Origin: Gorsachius magnificus
Lineage: Eukaryota > Chordata > Aves > Pelecaniformes > Ardeidae
Direction of reading: 5' to 3'
Assembly: GCA_034008185.1 (NCBI GenBank)
Contig: CM067109.1
Coordinates: 36,922,885 to 36,986,884, forward strand
DNA: 64,000 nucleotides
This document shows, piece by piece, positions 52,649-64,000 of the stretch. The translations under genes were made by a program, and so were the position numbers. Position 1 is the first letter of the stretch. Each line of letters opens with the position of its first letter. Under the pieces are notes generated by a model. That model had not been told where the DNA came from. It did not search any database and was given only the letters and a program-made list of their open reading frames with translations.

Positions 52649-53684
52649 GTAATTGTGTTTGTACATGTTTGTCTGATGTGCTATTTGATTAGATCTTTTT
52701 GTGTCATTGGTAGTGTTACTCATATGCTCAACGTCAAAACAATACAATTTTTACCCCAAGCAATTAATTCTCAAAGAGCTTTATGTATAAAGTATGCATA
52801 TAAAGTTTTACAGATGGTGAGCTTATCTTGTGCTACTGTAGCTGTTTTAAAATAGCTTTCTCTTGTGTCCGAACATAAACCAAAGAATACAATAAGAAGA
52901 ATTTTACTGGTAAATAAAGTACATGTAACTAAAAGGTACAGGTATGAAATAGCAGTGATAAGAGAGTTACCTGATTGTAATCAACATGCATTATGAAAGA
53001 GAAAATAGGAGGGGGGTAAGAATGGAAATTATGGAAATGTCAATATGGAACACATTTAGAGTAGATATTGTGCACATTAGTAACAGATAAGATAAAATTG
53101 CCAAAATGGTTTCGGTTAAAGGATCAAGAGTGACATGGAATGTATGGAATTGACTGAGGCAGGAAATGAATGGCTGAACAGTAAAACCCTCTTTGAGCTG
53201 CAGGAATTAGCCTACCACTTTGTTTTCTCAACTAATAATTGATGTGTAGCTAGCTAAGGAAATCATAGAAATAAAGGATGTTGCTTGTAACATGTGCAGT
53301 GATACAAAAAGTAAAAAATGAGAAAGTTATGAAGAACAGATAAAAAGGAATTCAGTGACTAAGGCAACCACAACTGAAACTCAGAGATTCTTGTCCAAGA
53401 TGATAGTGATTATTATCAAACAGATTTCAATGTATTCCATTAGTATTTTAAATAAGATTTTCAAGTTGGAGGGGAGAAAATTGAGAACATCACTGAAAAT
53501 GGCTGAATTAAATTTGGAAGGAACAGTTTATGTGGCTCTGTAGCTGGAAAGTTTCAAAGAGATTTAAATTTTCATGCTGTGAAGAGCTGTCCTTGAGTCA
53601 GATGTCAGAAGTGGACATTTCTAGGGAAGCTGTATGTTGAAAATTCTCTGTAAAGCAAAATACTTGGACTTTCACAGTTACCCC

Positions 53685-53757
53685 TGCTATGAGCAGGGTG
53701 TGGGTAGGGATGGTTGGGCCAGATGACCTCTTGGGCCCATTTCACGCTAAATTATTC
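53685..53757 (+). repeat. Degraded CR1 LINE 3' tail
   Basis: The run tatgagcagggtgtgggtag, tgggccagatgacctcttgg and ctaaattattctt follows the CR1 3' end in order, but the terminal octamers are decayed. Confidence 0.6.
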
Positions 53758-56700
53758 TTCAGTGATGGGGAGATTTCAGTTATGAAGGTGTAACTAGACT
53801 CTTCTGCAGAGTCCTGAAAAAGAGGCTGAATAGTGCCATGACTAATTTAGTATTTAATCTACTCTGTTTTGTTTAAACAAGAAAAGTAAGCAAGAGTGCC
53901 CAGGTTCCATAGAAAGTCAAAGGTGGGACCAGACTTTCAGAGGAGGAAAGCAACAGGGACATTAAATCCACAAATCAAAGGGACTCTTTCCTAGATAGAA
54001 TTGCACTTAGCTTTTGTGAAAGGTTCCTAATTTGTTTTGGCCCTGAAAACCACACAATTCTAGTCAATTTGTCACATTTTCCATTCTGGGTATTATGTTA
54101 AGTTGTCCAAGTGAATTTTCATTAGAAATGCTACTTAATGGGAGATGTACAAAAGTGCTATTGCATCACAGATGAGTTCTTCAATGAAATTGATTCTCAT
54201 TAAAATCACTCAGTCTTTACTAGATAATGGAAAATAACGAGTTGCTCATAACCTGGCAGACTGGGGACCTATGGCAAACATTAACCAGTATTGCTCTAGT
54301 TAGCATAACCTGCATTATATTAATTATGTGAAACATGCACATTAAAGAGCTGTTTGAGAATGAAAGCACTGAAATGAGGTAAAAAAAATATACAGGGTAA
54401 AGGACCAGAGTCAATAGTAGCTCTCTGCCTCGAGTTCCCATTTTGTGGTATTCCATATTTAGTATTATATTAAAATAGCATTTGGGCATGTATTTGTGGT
54501 TGCAGTTACTCTGGGCAGGACTTGTAGTGCAGGAAACAGTTTACGATCTGGATTTTGATCTCCTGTCACTCTTTATGATTATTGACTTAGTTTATTTTAA
54601 GAGTAATACTAGTGATTTAAGCTTGTTTAGGACCAATAAGTAAAGTACCATTTCAAGGAAACTTTTTCCTATTTCTTCTGTGAATCTGTAATCTGACCCC
54701 ACATTTTACAGTCTAGTATCTGGTGAGTGGGACATGAAAATTATGTTAAAATTAATTAATCGTGCATTGCTGAAAAGCTTCAACATTTTAAATGCTGACC
54801 TGAATTTGCTGCAGATATCTTTCTACAATCTGCAGCGTTCTGCATTGAGAAAGTACATTATTGTGATAGGTAATTTAAGATTAATTCCCCTGTGAAGGTC
54901 TGAAATGAATCATGGGGTTTTTTTTAACTTGTTACTTTGTGTCTGAATAAGGTATGCATTTATAAATTTCTTGCAGCAGAATCCATTTTTGCTATACTTA
55001 AAAATAGTAGATTTTTGCTACAACTGCAAAATGTTCCTTCAGACTATTGCTAAATGCAGTTCTTTGTTAGTCTAGCACTTTCGTATTTCCTCATATCAGT
55101 GTTTTAACCTGTTACTTGATACGCCTTGTAATTCTGCAGTGCTTTCTTTAGATGCTAGTTTTAATACAGTGCTAATGCTCTGTAGAAAAAGCTGTGGAAG
55201 TGCTGTGGAAGATTTGGATTCTGTGCAGCTTTGCCCCTCCTGTTGAAGTAACAAACAGCAATATTCTTTATTTTAACACGGTATCTGCTAAAATTACCTG
55301 TTGCCTCTACTTCAGCATGACAACCTAGTTAGAGCTACACCCAGGCTGACATTGTGACACAGGAATGACGATAAACCTGTGGTCCATTGCTGGCCCAGTG
55401 CGGCTTTGCAGACAGGTCTGAGGCAGCAGGTTGGTGCTTTATCCCATCTTCAGGGTGTGCAGCCCCCAGTACTTTGAGGTGCCTGTATGGTTGCAACGCC
55501 TCTGCAGGCAAGTTGGGTGTAAGGGGCAGTGTTGGTGTGGTTTCCCTTCAAGGTACAGTCAAAGCACGTACCTTCTTTCAGTCCACTGCAAACACCCGCA
55601 TGAGAATGGTGAATAAGGGTGGAGAAGCTGGTCAGCTTGCTAGGGAAAGCAGAGCAGTGGATGACTGCATTTCTGTGGCCTTGCCTTCTTGTATACGTAT
55701 GGTTGTTTTTTAAACCTGTTAGAAGATGGTGTGTAAAACCAAAAAGTACAAGCCAATATTAGACTGAATTCACGTTTAGTTTTCTTACGGTGTGAGGAAC
55801 AGAAAGATGGTTGTAAAATGTTACATTGCTGTATTTAATAAATTGAAAAGGTTTATAGAGAGCATATTATAAAATATAACATTAATTATTGTCAGGCTAA
55901 GCCTGGAAGCAGGATTTTGCTGGGACAGTTTTTCTTTTTTTAACAGTGGTATTCTGCCAGTGGAAGGTACTGCTCAAATTTCACATGAAACTGCATCCTA
56001 ACCTGCGGTGTTCACTGGTGATAAAAGTGTGCTGTGCTTGTTACAGAACATAGCAGGAATAATAACACTGTTGCCTTTCTCACTTATTTAATCTAAAAAT
56101 TATGCTTTGTTTAAAACAAAAAAATCACTCATGGAAATGTTCTACCATTTGCTTCTAATATGTGCCTCCCTCCCTTTGGGGTCTTGTCTATTTTATTGAT
56201 TCAATTCTTAAATTAGACTTTTGAAAAGTGTTGGAAATGCAAAATTAACCCTTTATTGTAATGAAACACAGTGTTTGCAGTGAAGTAGGGATCTGGGTAA
56301 TATTTTTTTTTTTCTCTGTCATTGCTCTCAAAGACAAGACAGATCTTTTAGGTGTAAAAACTTCAACAGTAGCAGGCAATTGTGAATGAGGAGTGGAATT
56401 ACATTTTTAAAAGAATGTATTTTTGAATAAAGCCCGTTGGAATTCTGACATAGTGTTTTCAATTTGATTTCTATTTGTAAATTTTGAAAAGCTTTACAAA
56501 AAAGAAATATTTGAATTCTTTAATCTGAAACAGACTGATACACAGAGAGGTAAAATATTAGCAAAAGGTCACGCCGCACATTGACGATAAGTTCAGGCAC
56601 TGTCTACTGAGAAGCAGGATGCCTTAATTCTGGTTCTTGTGAACAGAGGGGAACAAGAGTATTCGTAATGTGTGTTGTAACAGTTGACGCAATCTGAGCT

Positions 56701-59700
56701 ATTCTTACACTGCCAGATACTCCAAAGTAATAAATAAGTATGTCTGAGACAATACCTCAAAGTGAGAAATCCACACATTCTTTTATTGTCTTTAATTCTG
56801 TGTTGTAACCATTGTGCAGGTCTGGACTCTATTATTGCAGTTTACTCCTTTATGTTTTACTTTTGGCAATACAAATACGGCACACACAGCAGACTGGTGG
56901 GTGAGCGGATGAGTGGGTTTTGACAATTATGATGTTTATGGCAGAGTTGTATCTCAGTTTGGCTATATTTTGTAAAGTAAGGTTTTAGAGGAGTAGAGAA
57001 TCTAGAGAAGTGAGGGAAGAGGTGGATAGAGGATGGAGCTGGGCTAGTCCTAAAATGACTGGGGTGTGTTGCCTTGCTGTGTTGAAGAGCTGCTTTGACA
57101 CGAGCCATTTGTGCCTACATCAATGTGACAGAAATGCAGAAGATGGTTTAGAGCTTCTTGTGGTGTAGGAGTTCTGGTGCCTTCTGGCAGAAGTTAACAA
57201 CTGGGCATAATTTTTAGAGTAGATTTAACCAAATTCATAATTCTGTCTTTCAGGTCTTTGGATCCCAAACATGTTCATTATTATTTCAGCAATTTATTAT
57301 ATACAGTCTCATCAGAATATCAAGGCTATAGAAAATATTCCTTATGGAGAAAGATTCCCTATGTAATGGCAATCTTTTTGCATTAGTCTTATATTCTTGG
57401 TTTGGTCATTTTCATGTTTATCAAGGCCAGATTTGATGCTCATCATCTTCCAGGTACATTCAGTTACCAGTGTGATCAGTTTTCTGTATTTCTGCTAGTA
57501 ATTTTTTTAACCTTATCATCTGATAGATAGCTTGCTTGTTGAAAGCAAAAAGCCCGTGTATGTTATTTATTTTTTCTTGTTTTGTGTTTTTTTGTTGTTG
57601 TTGTTTTTATGAGCAAGGGACTAATTCATTCCTTGTGCTCCATCAGCTCAACTGGTCTGATTTATTAAATCACATCCATGATACCCATGACCTTGGAAAA
57701 GTCATAAAAATTTCAAATGCCCTCTGCTGTTCTCCAGTGTCACTTTAAAGGACTGTCCTAATTGGGTAAATGACACGAAGCTGAAAGAAATATGCTACAT
57801 GGATAATTAAAATTGTTTGTCTTTTTTTTTCCTTGTTGGTGTTACATTTAGTGTAGAAGACTTAATTTGTATTTTGAGAAGCAGGGTAACCTGAATTCTG
57901 CATTTGGAACATTGGTCTTAATAATCGACATTTATATTCATTTCCAGACCACATTTTGTCCCTTTTGCAGAAATCGAGGAAATAAGGCTTACTCACTGCA
58001 ATAATTTTTATGAGCGTGCTATAAAATCCAAATGTATTTGTGGACTTGGTGCAATAGTCATCTGTTGAGGAGTACTGTTTAGTTTGTCCTGAAAGATACT
58101 TTTTAATTTGTGTTTAGAGGGAGTAAGCCCTTGTTTCACAAACTGTGAACATTTGGAAACAGGGTGTGTGGTTAAGAGGAACTATGAATAACGTGGCAGA
58201 CAGTTAGTTAAATTCTGGTGAATTTAGCAGTTTTTTTGGCTGAAGGACTGGCCTTTTTAATACACTTTAATTCTCAAGGAACCATAAAACATGGAGGGAA
58301 GTCATAGCAGAATTTGTGTGCACAATGGAGAAACCAAAGATAACTATGTACCTCCAAAATCATATGAGTAGTCCATTGAGCAGAATAATTGCATGCAGCA
58401 CTGTCTCAAAAGAAAACAGTTGTCTCCTGTTTACCCCTTCACTGTGGCCTCTTCTTTTCAGCTGCAATTAAAGAATGTGTTAAAATCAAGGGAAGTGCAT
58501 TACTGGAGGACACATGTGGAGACTTTCTTTCCTTAATCAAATACTACATCTTAACAACAAAGACTTCATAAAAGATTTTAGCATTACATGTTTTCAAATT
58601 TAATGTTTTAGTTTTTCCTGGTATATGAGCACCAGACTTTCTACACCTTGGGTTTTCGGGGTTTTTTTTTGTAATAGTGGTAATGTAAAAGGTTAAGGAA
58701 CATTTTCACCTAGAACTGTATGTTTCTGATGAACTCCCATGTTCCCATAGCAATTTTAGTAACCACACGCTGTTTTACTGGAAGAGTGACTTGAGGATAT
58801 TGCCTGATCTCTCTCTACCTCCCATGGTAAACCTTCTGTTTGTTTTGTGAATTTAGTAGTCAGAGGTGCGTGATAAAACTTGCCATCTCTTACTTAATGA
58901 CACTTCACAGCCAGTAAGACTGCCAAGCTGCTGTACCACTTTCCTTTTTACTTCATTAAGCAACACAGAGGAACAGATCACAACAATTATTTTCTATCCT
59001 AATGCCTCATATTGACTAAACCATTTAAATCTAAAAATAGATAAGTACCATAAAATAAAAGCCTTAAATGGGGGAAGGGACCTCTTCACAGTCCCACATG
59101 AGTTTAAAGAGAGGAAGAAGTGCAGAAAGACCCAAGTCAAGAGAATTGAGCTCTTCCAAATGAGTGAAGCATGACTTGGAGAGGGGGGAGAAAAGGTTAA
59201 GCTATGGTTATCACGTAGTAGGTTATATTAGAAATAAAATGTAGGTGTTTTTTTTCAGCAAAAACCACACTAGAGGCACAAACTGGAATGAGATGTTTCT
59301 GCTTTCTCTAATGGCAACAGCTAAACTGTAGCAACACTTAAATAATCTGTGTGCTATTTTGCAGGAACATTACTGTCTCAAAAGTCTTTTAATAACTGGT
59401 GACCGACCTGCATCTTTGATGCTTTAAGGGTAAGGGAACAGTAGTCTGATACTCCTCCTCACATACCAAAATGACTTGCAATATAAATTGTTTTCTCATG
59501 GTTATGGAGTTCGTGATTTCCCCTGTGTCTTCTGGTTTTCAAGAGTTGTAAATACAAAAAAGCAAACGCATTTCCTCCTTCCTCCTTGCCTTCTCACCAA
59601 AAACAAAAAAAAAATTGAAAAAAAAAACCCCAATTCATCTCTAGCAGTGGTTTGGGACATGGGAGCTTATTAGTTAAAAGGCAAATAGACTCAATGTTTA

Positions 59701-61526
59701 TATTACACTAGCTTCAGGTTTTTTTCTGTAAGCAGCAGATCAGACAAAAACTTCAAGAAAAGGGGGTGAATTGTGGGCAGGGAAAGAGAAAATGTGCTCT
59801 GTGTGCCAATCATTGCATCTATGGAAAACACTTCTGTGGCCTTGGAAGAAGCCTACAAGTCAGTAAGAATGAAACTTCATCTCCACAGTGCATGGTTGCA
59901 AATCGTTAGTACATATATGGGTTCGAAAAATGTGACTTTTCTGTTGTGGGTGGGCGAAGATCACAGTTTATGGCTAAAGACTGTGGTGTTGGTGGTGCTA
60001 ACTGAGCTTGTATCTTACTGAGAAGTTACTTTGCTTGTAAGTTCAGATTTCACTGGAAATTCAGCAATCATTGAGATGATGTGGTTGCAGAAAAAATTTG
60101 CCACTTCAGTAGGCATGCAGTGTCACTGCATGTGGACAGCACTTAAAGGGCGGGAAAAAAAGATAACCTGCTATTGTTTATAGTATTTTTACATTGCACT
60201 GAGGCTAGGTAGTTTGTAAAAGCAGAAGATAAATATGTAATAACTTTTTTTTTCTCTTGTCCTATAAGGAGAGTAAGTTCTGGAGCCTTGTGCTTGAACT
60301 TTTCCATTGGTCCTTCACTCATTGCAAACAAATGAAGACCTGCATTACTTCTTCATTTACAAACTGATGGAACCTCCAGCCAGCCACCTTCAATGTAAAA
60401 TGGGGAGCATACAGATTACTTCTATAATATTGCCTGAAAATACTCCAGAACACACTGCTGTGAGGTAGATACACACTGAAATAATCTTGCACTTAAAAAT
60501 TAGACCTCTCCAGTTCTGATTGTTTCTGTTCTTCAGCATAGCAGGACAAAGACAACATAGGAGATCTGACTGTTACAGAAAGTAATTGTGAATTATTGTC
60601 CTGGATTTTCACTATTTCTTTATTTGTGCTTTTGTTATTTTAACCTGCTTATCAGTTTAAATTTAGGTGAAGATTTCTTAAGTGGTGTCTACGTTGTCAG
60701 GTTCAGTTATGGCCTTCTTATAAAATAAAGTTAACTTTGAAAATTTGACATTTTCTTGTTTGAGATTTCCTCCCTTGTTCTGGCTTCATAAATCTTTCCC
60801 TGATTGTCTGGCTGTTTCAACTTATTTTTCCAACACAAATCTGGATATTGAAAATACTAAATTGAAAATATTTCATATTTGAATTGAAAATGCTGGAATT
60901 GGACTTTATGTAGCAAGCTGAGCTACGATTTGATAAATAATCGATTTCCCAGTTCTACATTGATTTAATCTAAGGGGAAACCACTGGGAATTCCCCTCTG
61001 ATGTATTTTGGGATTCTCCCTGCATGATTTCCTATCAGGATCCACAGAGATCGCTTCAGTGAGTAATTGGTTAATGTAATTAGTTAGGTAGACATAAATT
61101 CAGCTTCTGCATTAGCACTAACAAAACTGCAGATAGGCTGATTGTATTCTGCTGCAACAATTAAATGATTTAGAAGAAAATGTTGAGTAGGTGCAAAAAA
61201 TAATTTCTGTTACCATGATAAACACATTACTGGTGCTGACTCCTTTTTTGGGGCAAATTCCATAAAGCATACAGGTATGTCTATACCGTGTGTGCTGACT
61301 GATCCATTGATAATTTGGGGTACTCATACAGCACCCCAGTGCTGCAGTGGATACAGTGTAAATGGGCAATGACAGTGCAGAGCAAAAGGGAGCGAGACTT
61401 TTGAATAGAAGATGACCCACGAGGGTTTTTGTGTTAGAATACTGGATGACATTTGTGTACCATGTGCCTCAGTCTAATAACTTAGGTTTTTAGAGCTGCC
61501 AAATATTCAGTCATGTTTTTTTAAGA

Positions 61527-61580
61527 AAACTAAAAAAAACCCCAAAACAACCAAACAAACCAGAACCAACCCCACCACCG
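61527..61580. repeat. A/C-rich low-complexity tract
   Basis: Roughly 50 nt made almost only of A and C (aaaccccaaaacaaccaaac type). Simple low-complexity DNA in COMMD10 intron 5. Confidence 0.75.
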
Positions 61581-64000
61581 AACTTCTGGATTATTTTTAT
61601 TTCTTTGCTTCATGAGGTTAAAAAAAAGTCAGTTACTCCCACTTCTGCACCAGGAAATGAACCTATTTAAACAAATATGTGGGGAGCCCATAATAACGGT
61701 TGGCACTGCTTCTTTAAAAGACACACAGTACAGTCTGCTAATTGACTCGAGATACCAGAGTGAAAATGTTAAGCTTTTTAAATAGGACTTTTATTATCCC
61801 ATTATCTTGTTTCTTCATTAAACTCTGAATCAGGGGTTGTTTTAATTACCACTAGAGGCTTAAAAAAAAAGTATGAGCTGATACTTTATTAACGTTGCAG
61901 TGGTAGTCCACAGGTTTGCTAGCACCAAGGCTAAGTTGTAGAACCCCATTCATTATTGAACACCAATTTTTTAGGTCATAAGACATTACAAACACTACCG
62001 TTTTACTTCATCAAAAACTTCAAATGTATCCATTGTGGATGTTTTAGAAGTGTCTTGGCTTTAATTAACTCAGCCTGTAGGAGGAAAGAATTGTAAGGTA
62101 AGAGGAACAAGTATGCAAATGGTACCTCACAGTTGCCAGATTTTACTGTGAGTACTAAAACTTATTTTCATATAAACTCACAGAATAAAATAATCATGCA
62201 TCAAAGGTTAAAAATGAAGCAAGAAATTTGTCTTCATGTTCAGCAATGATCAAATTCAAGCTCAGCATCACAAATTCATAAGAGAGACTAAGTACTTCAT
62301 GTTTTTACAAGATACAATAACAATAATAATAAGTTTTCTTTCAGAATTTGCTGAAATATTGGCGCATGGAAGTACTTTTTTAAAAAAAAAGAAACTTGTG
62401 AAGAATAGTTGAACACTGAGGACTAAGGTAACATTTGCATTGTGGCCTTTTACTTCCATTTCATTTTGGAGACATTTCAAAAAAACACCATCGTGTCAGA
62501 GAAGCCTGGAACATTTTGCCCTAATTTGAGATTTGTGCATGGAACAAGTATACCCTGCCATGCTTGCAATGTGAGCAGATGTGATTTCGGAGACCAATGC
62601 AACACTTGCAATAAGCACTCATAGGCGCTGCAGGCTTCAGTATTTTTAACATGAATTTTTCAATTTGCCTTTTTCTCCCAGGTTTCATGTGAGAATCTTA
62701 GATTTCATTTCTTCTAAAGGAAGGAGTGAGCTCTTTCTGAACTGAGAACTAAGTGCCTCTCCTTGTTATCCAAAAGGATAGCCTTCACCATGGTTACCAG
62801 ATAGAAATATGAGAAATTCGTGTACTTGTTTGCAGTGCTTCTGTTGAATGCCGACATCCACATTGCTGTTGCTGGATTACTCATAAGGAGTAATTCTTTG
62901 TTGGAAAATAGTGAATCATTTCTTCTAATAAGAGAATGGTGGGTAAGAAAAATGGTAAAATTCAGGTCAAGATTTATTGCAGCTTTTAAAATATTGAAGG
63001 CTTCAGATCAGAGATTCTGTTTTCATGTTATCTTTGATTTGCTTCAAGAAAGAAAGAGGTTATTAGAAATGGTGTTTATGAAGTATGTTAATAAATGATG
63101 ATTTGAGCACTGTGATATCTCAAAGTTGGATAAACACTTACTGAAGCATAGCTGGACAGCTATTCAAATGTTCTTTTGAGCAGGTCCAGCATACATTGAT
63201 ATAACTATTTTATTTTCATTTACAATTTGAAGTGATCATATTTTAAAGTGCGAATAATCTACACGTGAAAATCTGTTCCGCTGTGATAATGTAGTCTTTT
63301 AAAAAGAAATAAATTGTAATCTGTCAAGTCAGTATTGAAAAAATAGCCCCCAACCCCTCTCTTAAAAAATAAGTAACAAATCACTCTGTATTAACATTTT
63401 TTTAAAATTGGGAAAAAAAGCTTAAAAAATGCAAATGTTTTCATCAAAATAAAGATATGTGACACATGTAGCCTTCATAATCCAATAAGCATCTGTGCTC
63501 TGGTTTCTTCGACTTTCTTGTATTTTGCATTTAATTAGGTTTAATCTTGTGAAGTGTAAAACTATGCTTTAGCTCTAAGGGGTTTCTTAGGTACTCGAAG
63601 TTTGAACTGTGCATGGGAAATAGTGAACAAAACATAAAGAAAACTGCACGTACAACCCATTCGCTTCAGTGTGGCTGATTATTTGCAGATACAGGGGGCA
63701 GTTTTAGTCTGGAGAAGTGGTATTCACACTTGCACCTTTGTGTAGCAGAGAACTGTCTGCTGTTTCGTTAATGCCCGTTTCAGTCAGGCGTTTGTTCTCC
63801 TTGTTTGAGCCATTACTGTCACTACCCTACAGGTGGTAAAGCGGTAGAAAATTAACTTTATCATCTTGAGCCGCTAAATATAGGAAGGAAAGAATGGTGC
63901 ATTTAAAATGCTCCTATTTAAAATATGTTCAGCACAATTAAAAATGGTTTCCAATCAAAGTGTAAGGCTTCAGCGCACAGGAAATAAAACTGACTCCAGA

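Larger units (their letters stand above)
34241..64000 (+). other. COMMD10: COMMD10 intron 5, open at the window end
   Basis: At least 29.8 kb follow the exon 5 donor with no recognisable exon 6. Contents that can be supported are CR1 pieces (36652-36831, 42030-43308, 48243-48292, 53685-53757), a CT repeat, a ~36-nt T-rich tract and a more GC-rich patch at 45180-45540. The stretches 36832-42029, 43309-48242, 48293-53684 and 53758-64000 otherwise show only short random open frames, homopolymers and AT-rich DNA. Confidence 0.75.

Noticed and set aside
62442..62624. Cysteine-containing short frame (CHACNVSRCDFGDQCNTC)
   Set aside because: The cysteine spacing looks zinc-finger-like at first, but matches no known family pattern, and the frame is only 60 codons in AT-rich intron DNA.

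Overview
The window looks like nuclear DNA from a bird. It is AT-rich and mostly non-coding, it holds many pieces of the CR1 non-LTR retrotransposon with the family's typical 3' end, and it carries two spliced vertebrate genes on the + strand. No bacterial, phage, plasmid, CRISPR, tRNA or rRNA signal was seen.

Gene 1 (coding 1448-4030, three exons) encodes a 157-residue protein with the complete cysteine-rich C-terminal domain of the ARL14 effector protein family. Its neighbour COMMD10 points to the paralogue ARL14EPL rather than ARL14EP, because human ARL14EPL sits beside COMMD10 on 5q23.1. Upstream lies a possible untranslated or N-terminal exon. A CR1 fragment sits in intron 1, and a short 3' UTR ends near an ATTAAA signal.

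Positions 4090-10750 are intergenic. They hold three short CR1 pieces and one unexplained patch at 4750-5180 that may be decayed coding sequence.

Gene 2 is COMMD10. Its CpG-island promoter covers roughly 10770-11520, its ATG is at 10931, and its first five coding exons (10931-10962, 11067-11157, 13528-13638, 15384-15539, 34130-34240) are present with clean GT/AG junctions. They encode residues 1-167 of an expected ~200. The last ~35 codons were not found, so the window ends inside a COMMD10 intron of at least 29.8 kb. In birds this block is expected on chromosome Z (recalled knowledge, not shown by the sequence).

The rest (15.5-64 kb) is COMMD10 intron 4 (18.6 kb) and the start of intron 5. 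The recognisable structures there are an inverted pair of ~0.9 kb CR1 copies (18200-20257), a 1.3 kb CR1 reverse-transcriptase fragment with at least three frame breaks (42030-43308), smaller CR1 scraps, simple repeats, and two perfect inverted repeats. I found no convincing new biological system. The more testable oddities are a possible in-frame cassette exon in COMMD10 intron 2, a possible upstream ARL14EPL exon that joins in frame, and the inverted CR1 pair as a likely double-stranded RNA former.
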